Shown here piece by piece: positions 48,268 through 57,982 of a stretch of DNA of 64,000 nt; position 1 is the first letter of the stretch; the number at the start of each line of letters is the position of its first letter. The translations under genes and the position numbers were made by a program. Below the pieces are notes generated by a model. It worked only from the letters and a program-made list of their open reading frames with translations. It had not been told where the DNA came from and did not search any database. The stretch is from an archaeon (GTDB lineage Archaea; Nanobdellota; Nanobdellia; Pacearchaeales; GW2011-AR1), in NCBI GenBank assembly GCA_018694115.1, contig JABHNB010000015.1, positions 1 through 64,000 of the forward strand, in the 5' to 3' direction.

Positions 48268-49683
48268 ATGGGATCATTCACTGATAAGAGCGATAATTAC
48301 AAAACTTTTAAGGGAGTTCAGCCTGCGGCAGATTATGTTGGTGCTGAAGTTAGGGAGCAGATTTTTGGAAGTGAGGTTCCGGGACTTGTGGATTTCCTCC
48401 AAGCGAGAATTGCACATGAAAGTGTGTTAAAGGCCAGGGATTTGGCTTCAGAGGTTGGTGTTTCTTGCGGTGCTCCTTGTGATGGACCTTATTTTGTGAG
48501 TGATAGAGATATGGGTTTTGGAGCTTCTACGGATGACAGTTCTTATGCCTTGGTTAAACCCGGTAAAAAGGGGGCCCCACTTAGAATTATCTTGGCTCAC
48601 ACCGATAGCCCGTGTCTGAGACTGACTCCTCAACCGGTTTTTATTGAAAGTGATGCAGATCTTTGTTTAGCATATCCTAGTTTTTCACTTATGACTCGGC
48701 CATCTGGTGCAATTAGGGTTGATGATTGGTTGGGGATGGATGTAGATATTATTGGTAGAGCTTATGGGGAAAAGACGCGACATATCGATATTCCTGGAAG
48801 AATAAAACATAGATCTTTTCATGTAGATTCTGGAGAGGAGACTCGGAGACCTTTCGAATTAAAAATTGATAGTGGGGTGAGGAAGTTAGGACGTTTATAT
48901 GAATTATTTGGAATGAAAGATGGCATGGATTTTGCATGTGCGAAACTTTATGCGGTGCCTCATTTTCCAGGAACTAATGGTCGACTTGTGGGGAATGAAT
49001 TGGGGGCTTATGGATTAGATGATCGAGCGAGTCTTTGGGCAGCTACGAGTGCAGGATTGGAATCCCTTAGTCTTGAGGAATCAGATAATACTTGGATAGT
49101 ATTGGGGTTGGATAAGGAGGAGACCGGCAGTACGGGGGCAAATGGGGGTTATCCTGGTTTTTGTGAGAGTGTTATAAAGGAAACCTTGGAAGTTGTTTAT
49201 GGTGATGAAGCAAAGAATTTTGATATTCCATTAGATTTGAGGAGAAGATTCTTGGGAAATATGCCCGTTATCTCTGCAGATTGTGATGTTGCACTGGGAG
49301 ATGCTGAGCTCCAGCAGACTGGAGATAGTTTAGACTTTTTTAATTCTGCAAAAACGGGGTGGGGTCCTTTTATTTCTTCAGAGGGTCCGGAGTGGAATGA
49401 TCGAGAAGTTTCTCCCGAGCATGTTGCTCGACTAGCAAGCCTTTTTTCTAATGGATTGGGGGGAAAGAAACCTCGGGATCGTTTTCATATGATTGGAAAA
49501 GGCACTGCATATGATTCTGAATTTGCTACTGGAACAATGGCAGATGTTTTTGATAGGTTTTTCCCTTGTGTTGATGTCGGACTCCCAATTACCGGGTTAC
49601 ATAGTCCTCGTGGCGAGGCTGTGAATGTTTATGACGTACACTGGCTTAAGGAAATGTTGGGATTATATCTGGATTCTGAATAA
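48268..49683 (+). CDS. M18-family aminopeptidase
   Basis: LAHTDSPCLRL, LDDRASLWAA, GLDKEETGSTGANG; GGGGTGAG SD-like before ATG. Confidence 0.85.
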   Translation: MGSFTDKSDNYKTFKGVQPAADYVGAEVREQIFGSEVPGLVDFLQARIAHESVLKARDLASEVGVSCGAPCDGPYFVSDRDMGFGASTDDSSYALVKPGKKGAPLRIILAHTDSPCLRLTPQPVFIESDADLCLAYPSFSLMTRPSGAIRVDDWLGMDVDIIGRAYGEKTRHIDIPGRIKHRSFHVDSGEETRRPFELKIDSGVRKLGRLYELFGMKDGMDFACAKLYAVPHFPGTNGRLVGNELGAYGLDDRASLWAATSAGLESLSLEESDNTWIVLGLDKEETGSTGANGGYPGFCESVIKETLEVVYGDEAKNFDIPLDLRRRFLGNMPVISADCDVALGDAELQQTGDSLDFFNSAKTGWGPFISSEGPEWNDREVSPEHVARLASLFSNGLGGKKPRDRFHMIGKGTAYDSEFATGTMADVFDRFFPCVDVGLPITGLHSPRGEAVNVYDVHWLKEMLGLYLDSE

Positions 49684-49734
49684 TTAGTTATTTTTTAGTA
49701 ATTTTATTTTAAATCAAAATGTTTATATAGTCTT

Positions 49735-49762
49735 GGTTACCATTTGTTTATTAATGGTAACC
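49735..49762. promoter_or_regulatory. Perfect inverted repeat GGTTACCATT-N8-AATGGTAACC overlapping a start codon
   Basis: 10-nt arms exactly complementary; ATG at 49754 lies in the right arm. Confidence 0.8.
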
Positions 49763-49933
49763 CAAAAAAGAAAAGATACGGCGATTAGGGTGAGCAAGTG
49801 GTTGGACAAGGAGGTTCAGAAATATATTTCTCATGATAAAAAAATTGCGTTAGAGTTTCCGTCAAAACGAAACTTTGTTGATAAGGCAGTTATGAGATTC
49901 TTGGAGGAAGAAGGAGTTAAACTAAACAACTAA
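49754..49933 (+). CDS. Small ribbon-helix-helix-like DNA-binding protein
   Basis: TAIRVSKWLDKEVQKYI...SKRNFVDKAVMRFLEEE. Confidence 0.6.
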   Translation: MVTQKRKDTAIRVSKWLDKEVQKYISHDKKIALEFPSKRNFVDKAVMRFLEEEGVKLNN

Positions 49934-49943
49934 TGGAGGCAAA

Positions 49944-50072
49944 ATGAATAACATAGAAAAAGCAAGGGAACTTTTTGAGCGGTTAGAGGGTATGGGTGGA
50001 CAAAAGGCGGCTGGAGAGATTGCTAAGAGAAGTTTTTTGATTCGACAGAGATTAGCAGATAGCGTTTGTTAA
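49944..50072 (+). CDS. 42-aa small ORF downstream of the RHH gene
   Basis: GGAGG SD-like six nt before ATG; MNNIEKARELFERLEGMGGQKAAGEIAKRSFLIRQRLADSVC; not in supplied ORF track. Confidence 0.45.
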   Translation: MNNIEKARELFERLEGMGGQKAAGEIAKRSFLIRQRLADSVC

Positions 50073-50138
50073 TTGGGCCATTTAGGGCATTTATCACAAT
50101 AATCTTCTTAAAGGGATAATTCTGGTAATTGTTTAAAG

Positions 50139-51923
50139 ATGGTGGATATAATTATTAATGAGAATTTTGAGGACGATGCTTCAGAATTATTTGGGGATAT
50201 TGAGAATAAGAGTTTTGATTCTTCTGAGTTGTTTAAGTTGCAGATGGATGCAAAGGAGCTTGTTTCTGACAAGGAGATTGATGAATTGATTTCTTATGGG
50301 ATGATAAAAAAGAATTTAGCTTATGATTTGCCATATCAGCGTGAGGGTGCCTTGAGATTGATTAAGGATTTGAATGCGACGGCTTTGTTAGCGGATGAAG
50401 TTGGTTTGGGGAAGACGATTACTACTGCAATGGTTATCAAGGAAGGTATTGTTCGGGGATTTTTGAAGAAAGTTGTAATTTTAGCTCCCCCAAGTTTAGT
50501 TGATCAGTGGGTTGCGGAATTATGGGAAAAGTTTGAATTGGATTTTCATATCGTTGAGACTTCTGCGGATTGGAAGAAGCATGATCTTGTGATTGCGTCT
50601 ATTGATAGGGTTAAGATATTTGATAGGGTTGAGAGGAAGTTTAAGCATAAGGATGCACATTCCGTTTCTTGGGACTTGGTTATTGTTGATGAGGCGCATA
50701 AGTTGAAGGAGAAGAATACTGTTCGATGGAAATTTGTTGATAGATTGCAAAAGAAGAGGTTTTTGTTGTTGACTGCGACTCCGTTTCAGAATGATCTATT
50801 GGAATTGTATAATTTGCTTCATTTATTGAAGAGAGGACATTTAGGTACTGTTAAGGAATTTAGACGGAATTTTTTATATAAGGGTAATAAACGGCATCCC
50901 TTGAATCCCCTTGAGTTGAAAAAGAAATTAGAAGAAGTTATGGTTCGCCGACGCCGTGATGAAACTGGCATAGATTATAAATCTCGTATACCTAAAATTA
51001 TTACCATCGAAATGACACCTCCCGAGAAAAAGATCTATGAGAATACTGTGAGATTATTGAAGGAAAATTATTTCCGAGCGGACGGCCGTGAAATTAATGG
51101 GCGACTAATTGTTTTTGCAATTTTACCTAAAATAACTAGTTCGTCTAAGGCCGCTATTGAGAGTTTGAATAAGATTGTTAATAGTGAAACTTATCACGAA
51201 GGAACAAGAGATTTTGCTCAGGGAATCCTGGATGATTATGCTGCATTGAAGACTGATTCTAAGATTGAGCGATTGGTAAAACTTGTCGAGGAAATTCGTA
51301 ATCGTTCTGGCGATGAAAAGATTTTGATTTATACACGACATCCCACAACATTGAGATATATTGTTGAGAAGTTGAAACCTTTTAATTTAAAGATAATTGA
51401 ATTTATGGGTGGTCTTGATAGGGAAGAGAAGTCAAGAAGGATTAATGAATTTAAGGCAGGGGGAGCAGACATTTTGATTTCTACAGATACTGGGGCAGAG
51501 GGTTTGAATTTTCAATTTTGTAGGAATCTGATTAATTATGATTTACCCTGGAATCCTATGAGTGTTGAGCAAAGGATTGGTAGATTGGACCGTATTGGGC
51601 AAAAACGTGATATGTATATTTATTCGTTTGCTACTAAGGGAACGATGGAGGAGCATGTAGTTGATTTGATTATCAATAAGATGTGTTGCGTCGGATTGGT
51701 GATTGGAGAATTACCTATTATTCTCTTTAATTTGGGATTGGATGGAAATGGGGGATCTGGGAAGAATAGGATTGAGGAAAAATTAATGAATTCATTTATT
51801 GAAGGAAAAGGAAATCTGGATTTTTTTGCCAGGGGTGTTGATGAAATTGCTGATGAAATTGCACTTGGTATGAAAGATTATGATAAAGAAAAGAAAGAGA
51901 ATAAGAAATTCTTTGATGAGTAG
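50139..51923 (+). CDS. SNF2/RapA-like helicase
   Basis: ALLADEVGLGKTITT, VDEAHKLK, TDTGAEGLNFQFCRNLINYDLPWNPMSVEQRIGRLDRIGQ. Confidence 0.9.
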   Translation: MVDIIINENFEDDASELFGDIENKSFDSSELFKLQMDAKELVSDKEIDELISYGMIKKNLAYDLPYQREGALRLIKDLNATALLADEVGLGKTITTAMVIKEGIVRGFLKKVVILAPPSLVDQWVAELWEKFELDFHIVETSADWKKHDLVIASIDRVKIFDRVERKFKHKDAHSVSWDLVIVDEAHKLKEKNTVRWKFVDRLQKKRFLLLTATPFQNDLLELYNLLHLLKRGHLGTVKEFRRNFLYKGNKRHPLNPLELKKKLEEVMVRRRRDETGIDYKSRIPKIITIEMTPPEKKIYENTVRLLKENYFRADGREINGRLIVFAILPKITSSSKAAIESLNKIVNSETYHEGTRDFAQGILDDYAALKTDSKIERLVKLVEEIRNRSGDEKILIYTRHPTTLRYIVEKLKPFNLKIIEFMGGLDREEKSRRINEFKAGGADILISTDTGAEGLNFQFCRNLINYDLPWNPMSVEQRIGRLDRIGQKRDMYIYSFATKGTMEEHVVDLIINKMCCVGLVIGELPIILFNLGLDGNGGSGKNRIEEKLMNSFIEGKGNLDFFARGVDEIADEIALGMKDYDKEKKENKKFFDE

Positions 51924-51953
51924 ATTTAAATAATCATATAGCTTTTGTTAGGA

Positions 51954-52307
51954 ATGGCGAAGAAAAAGAAGGTTGATGAAGAAGAAGAGCTTTCAGATCT
52001 TAGGGCAAGAGTGAGAGAATTGAAATATGAGGATGATGATGAGCGAGAGAAGACGATTAAGGAGGCACTTGCATCTGGGAAAGATGACATTTTAGCTCCA
52101 ATTTATTTTCATCTAGGAGTTAATGAAAAAAAATATTCTGTGGCAATAGATTATCTTACAAGGGCCCGGGAGGCGTGGAGGAGGGAAGGTCATGCCTATT
52201 ATGTGCGAAGTGCTGAGAAAAGAATTAGTATGAGAAAAGAAGAGGAACAAGAAAAGAGAAACAGCCTTGTCGGAAGAGTTAAGGGCTGGTTTAAGAAAGC
52301 GGCTTAA
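51954..52307 (+). CDS. Charged TPR-like small protein
   Basis: DDILAPIYFHLGVNEKKYSVAIDYLTRAREAWRREG. Confidence 0.55.
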   Translation: MAKKKKVDEEEELSDLRARVRELKYEDDDEREKTIKEALASGKDDILAPIYFHLGVNEKKYSVAIDYLTRAREAWRREGHAYYVRSAEKRISMRKEEEQEKRNSLVGRVKGWFKKAA

Positions 52308-52361
52308 TTATGTTAATTCTATCACAATAATACTCTTAAAGCATTTATCCAATGATTTTTG

Positions 52362-53759
52362 ATGGATCAGATAAAAAAGTTTGTGATTGAGTTTTTTAAG
52401 AACCTGAAATGCTCGGTTTCACTAGACGGCGAAGTATTAGTTGTTGAAAATGTTCCCAAAAGTTTCGAAGATTTATTTGGAAAGGAATCCCCCTATAGAT
52501 TAGGGTTTGAATCTGGAACTGGGGCTATTTTCGTAGGGAAAGGGAGTTCTTTGCTAGCTGCTATGACTAAATATTTGGAGGGTGCTGGAAAGACGACATT
52601 ATTGAAGATTGATTTTGATGTAGACCCTGAAAAAGAGATTTCTAAGGTATTAAGTTTGAAGAATTGCGAAATTAGCAATCTTGTAAAAAAACATAAGAAT
52701 AACTTTTTTTCTAGATTCACTTTTATGACTACTTTTAGATACTTGAATGAGTCAGAACAGATTGTGAATGAAATTTATGTTCATAATGGCGAAGTTGTTG
52801 ATGGGGATCTGGGAGGATATAATGTTGTTGAGGGAGATAGTGATTTGTCTTCTGGAGAGCATATTGGTGGGGATTATGATATTGCGAAAGTATTTTTGAA
52901 GGGTGCATTGCAAGATAAGACTTCTGAGATTAGTAAGGTTTTGGGAGATAAAGTAGAGAAAGAGATTGAGAGAATTAATTTACATTATGGGAACCTTCTT
53001 GGTGAACTTGGGGGAGATTTGAATGGACAACTGGAGAAGGTTAAGAAGCTTGAGTTGGAATTGAGGATGGCAGAGGATTCTGAGAAAGATGGGCTTAGGA
53101 TCCGACTGGATAGGTTGAGAAAAGGGCTGGTTAAGGTTGGAGATGATAACGCTAGAGATAAGATTTTGAAGGAACAGAAATTTACTGTCAAGGATGCAAT
53201 GCATAAGCATAGTTTGGGAATTGATAATAAGTTGGTCAATACTACTGTGATCTATTATCCGGTTTTTACTTTTAATTTATTATTGAAGGGAGATGGAACT
53301 TCTGGACGTTATATTGATATGATTTATGATCCTTTGACTAAGAGTTTAAATCAGGTCGATTGTGAGGGGTGCGGAACTAGGCTCAATGTTTTGAATCTTT
53401 GCTCTGGAGGGCATATTTGTTGTGGGAATTGTTTGAGAAAATGTGGAGAGTGTTGTGAGCAATTTTGTGTAAAGTGTTTGACTAGAAGTTGTTCTTGTTG
53501 TGGAAAGGCACTGTGTAAGAATTGTTCTAGGATGTGTCTTGGTTGTGGGAAGAATGTTTGCGAGAATCATATGCGGGTAGATTGTGTTTCTGGAGAAGAT
53601 AGATGTGTTAATTGTTTAAGGGCCTGCATGAGATGTCATGGATTATCTAGTCCTAAGTTTTTTGGAGAAGCAATGGATGGTAGTAAAGTTTGTCAGAAGT
53701 GTTTGGGCGCGGAAAGAAGAGGAAAAGTTGTTGAGAGTATTTTTAGGGATCGGAATTAA
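52362..53759 (+). CDS. Protein with C-terminal multi-CxxC zinc-binding domain
   Basis: CEGCGTRLNVLNLCSGGHICCGNCLRKCGECCEQFCVKCLTRSCSCCGKALCKNC. Confidence 0.65.
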   Translation: MDQIKKFVIEFFKNLKCSVSLDGEVLVVENVPKSFEDLFGKESPYRLGFESGTGAIFVGKGSSLLAAMTKYLEGAGKTTLLKIDFDVDPEKEISKVLSLKNCEISNLVKKHKNNFFSRFTFMTTFRYLNESEQIVNEIYVHNGEVVDGDLGGYNVVEGDSDLSSGEHIGGDYDIAKVFLKGALQDKTSEISKVLGDKVEKEIERINLHYGNLLGELGGDLNGQLEKVKKLELELRMAEDSEKDGLRIRLDRLRKGLVKVGDDNARDKILKEQKFTVKDAMHKHSLGIDNKLVNTTVIYYPVFTFNLLLKGDGTSGRYIDMIYDPLTKSLNQVDCEGCGTRLNVLNLCSGGHICCGNCLRKCGECCEQFCVKCLTRSCSCCGKALCKNCSRMCLGCGKNVCENHMRVDCVSGEDRCVNCLRACMRCHGLSSPKFFGEAMDGSKVCQKCLGAERRGKVVESIFRDRN

Positions 53760-54661
53760 TCAAGAGTATTTGCGAAAATTAGAGGTAATGCGATTGTTGC
53801 ATCACAGTTAACATCTACGAATTCTGCGTCTTGTTTGAGTTTCCCCCAAGATTTTCCCTCTTCTAATGGTGCTCCTGATGAACCTCCCCCTGCTGGGCTG
53901 TCTGTTGTTATTTGAATTCCGTAATCTGCCCCGCTTGAGAATTGTAATGATTGTTGGATGAAGTTTTTTGGTGTTCCGCCTCCAATATAAATGACTCCTT
54001 TTGTTTTTGAAGTCCATGCAGTGTCAATTATCTCTTTCATATCTTCGAAAGCGTCTATTTTGATTTCCTTCCCTGAGGCGAGTCTACCCCAGATCATTAA
54101 GCCGATTCCGGAGTCTGCAAGCGCGGGACAATAAATTGGTATGTTATTTTTTTGGCATGCCTTGATAATGCTGTTTGAATCTTCAGGAAGTAATTCTCCT
54201 ATTTTCTGGATTAAATCTTTAATATTGTTTGTGGACTTTAACTCTTCCCAGTTTTTTTCGAAAAAGTTTTCTAATTTTTCATAGACTTTGTTTTTCATAA
54301 GAACATTGTAGATTCTGTCGTAGCCTTTTTTGTTAAATTCTTCGTCGTTCCAGGTGTCACAATGAAAGTGTTCCTCTCCGAGAGCTTCAATTAAATCGTG
54401 GGTTAGATTTGCTCCAGTGGTGACTAGGACGTTTATTTTTTTTGAGTTAATTAGGTCGATGATTATTTGTTTCATTCCCGCTGGGACCATTGCTCCTGCG
54501 AGCCCAAGAAAAACATTACAGTCTTCCTTTGAGAACATTTTATTTGCAATTCCGTTTGCAATTCCGATTTTTCTTGCTCCGAATCCTGCGGTTGACATTT
54601 GTTTTACTAGATTGGTGACAGTCATGTCTTTTGAGATTTTTATTGATTTTATTTGATCCAT
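53756..54661 (-). CDS. dys: Deoxyhypusine synthase-family protein
   Basis: GGGTPKNFIQQSLQFSSGADYGIQITTD; EEGKSWGKL active-site-like Lys. Confidence 0.85.
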   Translation of the reverse strand: MDQIKSIKISKDMTVTNLVKQMSTAGFGARKIGIANGIANKMFSKEDCNVFLGLAGAMVPAGMKQIIIDLINSKKINVLVTTGANLTHDLIEALGEEHFHCDTWNDEEFNKKGYDRIYNVLMKNKVYEKLENFFEKNWEELKSTNNIKDLIQKIGELLPEDSNSIIKACQKNNIPIYCPALADSGIGLMIWGRLASGKEIKIDAFEDMKEIIDTAWTSKTKGVIYIGGGTPKNFIQQSLQFSSGADYGIQITTDSPAGGGSSGAPLEEGKSWGKLKQDAEFVDVNCDATIALPLIFANTLD

Positions 54662-54664
54662 TTT

Positions 54665-55036
54665 TTAACAGAATCCTCTTTTGAGAAGATGTTTTTTGTA
54701 TTTAGTTAATTTTAATTTTTTTGTTAGATATTTTATCGTTTTGTTTATGGGAAATTCATTGCAAGAGAAGATGTCTAGTGCGAACCATTTTTTGGAAGGA
54801 TAGGTATGGATTGTAATGTTACTTTCTGCTAGGATGATTGTGCCTGTGATTCCCGATTCTGATTCTTCTTTTGCTTTGTGATTTATGATTAAGGGTTTTG
54901 AGATTGCTTTCATTTTAATTTTTTTTGGAAGGGTTATTAGAAATTTTCTTATGAATTCTGGATCATCTAATTTTGCGTTTGAAGTCCCATCTAAAATTAG
55001 GTGATTTCCTTGGCCGTGAAGTTTAGTTAATTTCAT
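54665..55036 (-). CDS. speD: S-adenosylmethionine decarboxylase (SpeD-like)
   Basis: GTIILAESNITIHTYPSKKWFALDIFSC retains the pyruvoyl-precursor Ser (ES), His and Cys positions. Confidence 0.75.
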   Translation of the reverse strand: MKLTKLHGQGNHLILDGTSNAKLDDPEFIRKFLITLPKKIKMKAISKPLIINHKAKEESESGITGTIILAESNITIHTYPSKKWFALDIFSCNEFPINKTIKYLTKKLKLTKYKKHLLKRGFC

Positions 55037-55218
55037 AATAGAATTAAGAAGGTTTAGAGTTATGACTAGTATAAATTGATCGGGATTGCGATTGTATTCG
55101 TATTTGTCATGTTTTTATGAGAGAAATTTGATTTTTAAGGGTTTCTAATGACTAACTTCTTTATTTTTCCTCTTAGGAGAATCAAAATATTTTTAATGGG
55201 CGGATTCTTTCATTTTTT

Positions 55219-56314
55219 ATGGAGATCCCAATTTCGAGTAGATTCCACCTTGTAATAGACGCATTTAATTGTGATAGTGATAAATTGGGCAGTAAGGACG
55301 AACTAGTTAAAATGATAAAAGATATTTCTGAACTTTTGAATATGAAGATCATTTCTGGACCTATTGTGGCTGATGGGATTGAAATTAATCCGGGTTTAAC
55401 CGCTTTTGCCATCATCGATTTCTCCCATATCTCAATTCATACTTTTACTGATAAAAATGAATTTTGTTTAGATATTTTCTCCTGTAGGCAATTTGATTTT
55501 TCTAAGTTAGAAGATTTTATTAAAAAAACTTTTAATTTAAGGAAGGGCCAAATGTTTAAGTCGATTGTGAAGTATGACGAATTTGATATAACATATAATT
55601 GGCAAAATTTTTCTCCTAAGGAATATCTAAATGAATATTTTGATACCTTGAGTAATGAAAATAAGAAAATTCTTGATTGGTATCGTGAGATTTATTCAAA
55701 TATGGCTGGGAGTGAGCTTTTATTGGAAGTTGGTGGCGGTCCTACGATTTATCAGTTTATTTCGGCACAAGATAGGGTGGGTTCTATTTATTTTACAGAT
55801 TATTTAGAAAGTAATCTTGAGGAAATAAAATTGTTAAAAGAAAATAATGGTTTTTGTTGGGATCCTTTTATTGAGTATGTGATGGAGAGAGAACAATGAT
55901 TCTTCTAAGGAAGATGTACGAGAGCGAAAGGAGAAAATTCTTGGTAAAATACAAGATATTTCTGTTTTAGATGCTTCTGAGCTTAAGAAGGATTATGAGA
56001 ATAAGTTTGATATTGTTCAATCAAATTTTGCTATCGATAGTTCTACAAATGATATTACTAAATTTTATCAGATGCTTTATAATATAAGGAGTTATCTTAA
56101 GGTGGGTGGAAAATTTTTAATGACTGCTCTGGGAGGTGCTTCTGTTTATAGAAGTGGTAATCGATATTTTCCCGCAATTTATCTTGATAGGGGTTTAATA
56201 GAGAAATATTTATCTGAAGTGGGATTTAAAATAGTAAAAATAAATAAATTACTTGCTGATAATCCCGAGGTTTCTAAGTATCATTCTATTTATTTAATTG
56301 AAGCTGAAAAATAA
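55219..56314 (+). pseudogene. SpeD-like domain fused to NNMT/PNMT/TEMT-like methyltransferase, interrupted by one frameshift near 55885-55899
   Basis: FSHISIHTFTDKNEFCLDIFSC SpeD motif; LLEVGGGPTIYQFISAQDRVGSIYFTDY methyltransferase; continuation KFDIVQSNFAID...YLKVGGKFLMTALGG in frame 2 after stop at 55897-55899. Confidence 0.7.
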
Positions 56315-56375
56315 ATCGGGATTTTTAAGGTTTTTGATTTATATTTTGGAGTATCTATTTGTTTATTAATGAATA

Positions 56376-56888
56376 ATGTGTGAATTTTTTATGATAAATA
56401 AGAAACCCTCTTTGACATTTCACCCTTTTGTCAGAAGATGGATGAAAAAGTTTTCTCTTGTGTCTGAGGATACATGTACTCAGTTTGGATACGCTGCGAA
56501 TCCACAAAGAGATAGATTTCCTGACGATTTTCTATTTAATTTTGATGATGTGCAAGGGGATATTGAAAGATTGAATTCGGTTTATGGGACTTCGTTTGAT
56601 ACTGGATTATTAGATGCGAGGTTTCCTGGACGTAATACTTTGAGAGAGTTAATCCAACAATTTTCTGAAGTGCGTAGGGCTTTGGATATTTTGCCAGAAT
56701 TGAAATCTACAACCTCAGGGATTTATATCTGTGGTTTAAAACTTCCTAAGAGGAATTTTCTTTATCTTGAATCTAGCAAATTAAGTGAAGGATTGAAGGA
56801 AGAGTATTCTTTTTCAGATATGCATCTAACTTTATTACAGAGTATTACATTTATCCCAGTTGCAAAAAAATATAGGCCTAAATTCTAA
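56376..56888 (+). CDS. Hypothetical protein
   Basis: Intact 170-aa ORF. Confidence 0.5.
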   Translation: MCEFFMINKKPSLTFHPFVRRWMKKFSLVSEDTCTQFGYAANPQRDRFPDDFLFNFDDVQGDIERLNSVYGTSFDTGLLDARFPGRNTLRELIQQFSEVRRALDILPELKSTTSGIYICGLKLPKRNFLYLESSKLSEGLKEEYSFSDMHLTLLQSITFIPVAKKYRPKF

Positions 56889-56896
56889 CTTGTTGC

Positions 56897-57943
56897 TTAA
56901 TCTTCTTCAATCATCTCTTCGAATATTGCCTTAAACTTGTCTAGATCATCTGTGTTTACTCTTGCGCCTGTTGCGTGTTTATGTCCTCCGCCCCGAGCAC
57001 CTTCAAGTTGTTCAACTGCCTTGAGGGTCATCTCTCGAACATCCACTAAGTTCCCTCTGATTGAGAGATTTGCAAAACTACTATTTACATAGGCTACAAC
57101 GATGACCTTATTTGGGAATTCATAGCTTATTTGGTTTGCGAGGTTTGAACTTAGGCTTACATCCCCACTATATCTAAAGAAAATCATCTTTTCTTGAAAT
57201 TGATCTCTTGCTTTTTTTAGAATTGCTTGGTATTTTGTGTTTAATTCCATATAACGTCTTAGAATATGTCTCGTTGTGGAATTTTCTTCTAAGATATCCA
57301 TTGGGCCCTTTGCCTTTGACATGAAATGAATCATCTTTAGGACGTTTGTCGTTTTATCTTTTAGGGAGAAGTCGAGGATTCTTGCTATTTTTCCTATTTC
57401 TGTGCTAAAGAGAACATCGAATGGTGAATCTGGATCTGCTTTTCCTAATTCTGGAAATTTTTCTATAAATTCGTCGTAGAAATCTGGCATATAACAATCA
57501 CTTATGCATCCTATCACGGCGAGCCAGATATCCTGCGGTCTGTTCGCAATTTTGTGACAAAGATATGAGACTGGTTCATTTGTTTTATCGTTGTGAAATG
57601 GATTATAGTATGTGACGTTTTTGTTTGTTGGTGCTTCAACGTCATGGTGGTCTATCCAAACTATCGGAATATTATCTTGCTCAGCTCTTTCAAGAAATTC
57701 ATCAGAAATTCCCGGGATATCAAGTACAAAGATTGTGTCGGGTTTTAATTCGTCAACTTTTCTATAATAAACTTCTTCTACACTATGTGAGCCTTTTGCT
57801 GCAACGCCCTTTCCTCTGTCTAGGAATCTCTTTAGGAGAAGAAAACTTGTCAGGCCGTCATTATCGTTATCAAAGAAGAATAATGGGTTTTGTGAAGCTT
57901 CTAGGCGTTCTCTGATCTCTTGATTTTGTTCTGGTGTTAACAT
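56897..57943 (-). CDS. DHH/DHHA1-family phosphoesterase
   Basis: FDNDNDGLTS, VWIDHHD; ARGGGHKHATGA DHHA1 motif. Confidence 0.85.
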   Translation of the reverse strand: MLTPEQNQEIRERLEASQNPLFFFDNDNDGLTSFLLLKRFLDRGKGVAAKGSHSVEEVYYRKVDELKPDTIFVLDIPGISDEFLERAEQDNIPIVWIDHHDVEAPTNKNVTYYNPFHNDKTNEPVSYLCHKIANRPQDIWLAVIGCISDCYMPDFYDEFIEKFPELGKADPDSPFDVLFSTEIGKIARILDFSLKDKTTNVLKMIHFMSKAKGPMDILEENSTTRHILRRYMELNTKYQAILKKARDQFQEKMIFFRYSGDVSLSSNLANQISYEFPNKVIVVAYVNSSFANLSIRGNLVDVREMTLKAVEQLEGARGGGHKHATGARVNTDDLDKFKAIFEEMIEED

Positions 57944-57982
57944 ATCAGAAAGGAAAATAATTTAGTTTAAATGTCTTTGTTA

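Noticed and set aside
48249-48284. Short ORF MIIGVSNGIIH* overlapping the M18 aminopeptidase start at a leaderless-like position
   Set aside because: The aminopeptidase has its own SD-like GGGGTGAG just before its ATG, so a short SD-containing 5' UTR explains the spacing better.
54665-55036. Idea that the stand-alone SpeD has lost its pyruvoyl-precursor serine (AESNITIHT)
   Set aside because: By comparison with Thermotoga-type SpeD (SESHLTIHT) the precursor is the Ser after Glu, which is present.
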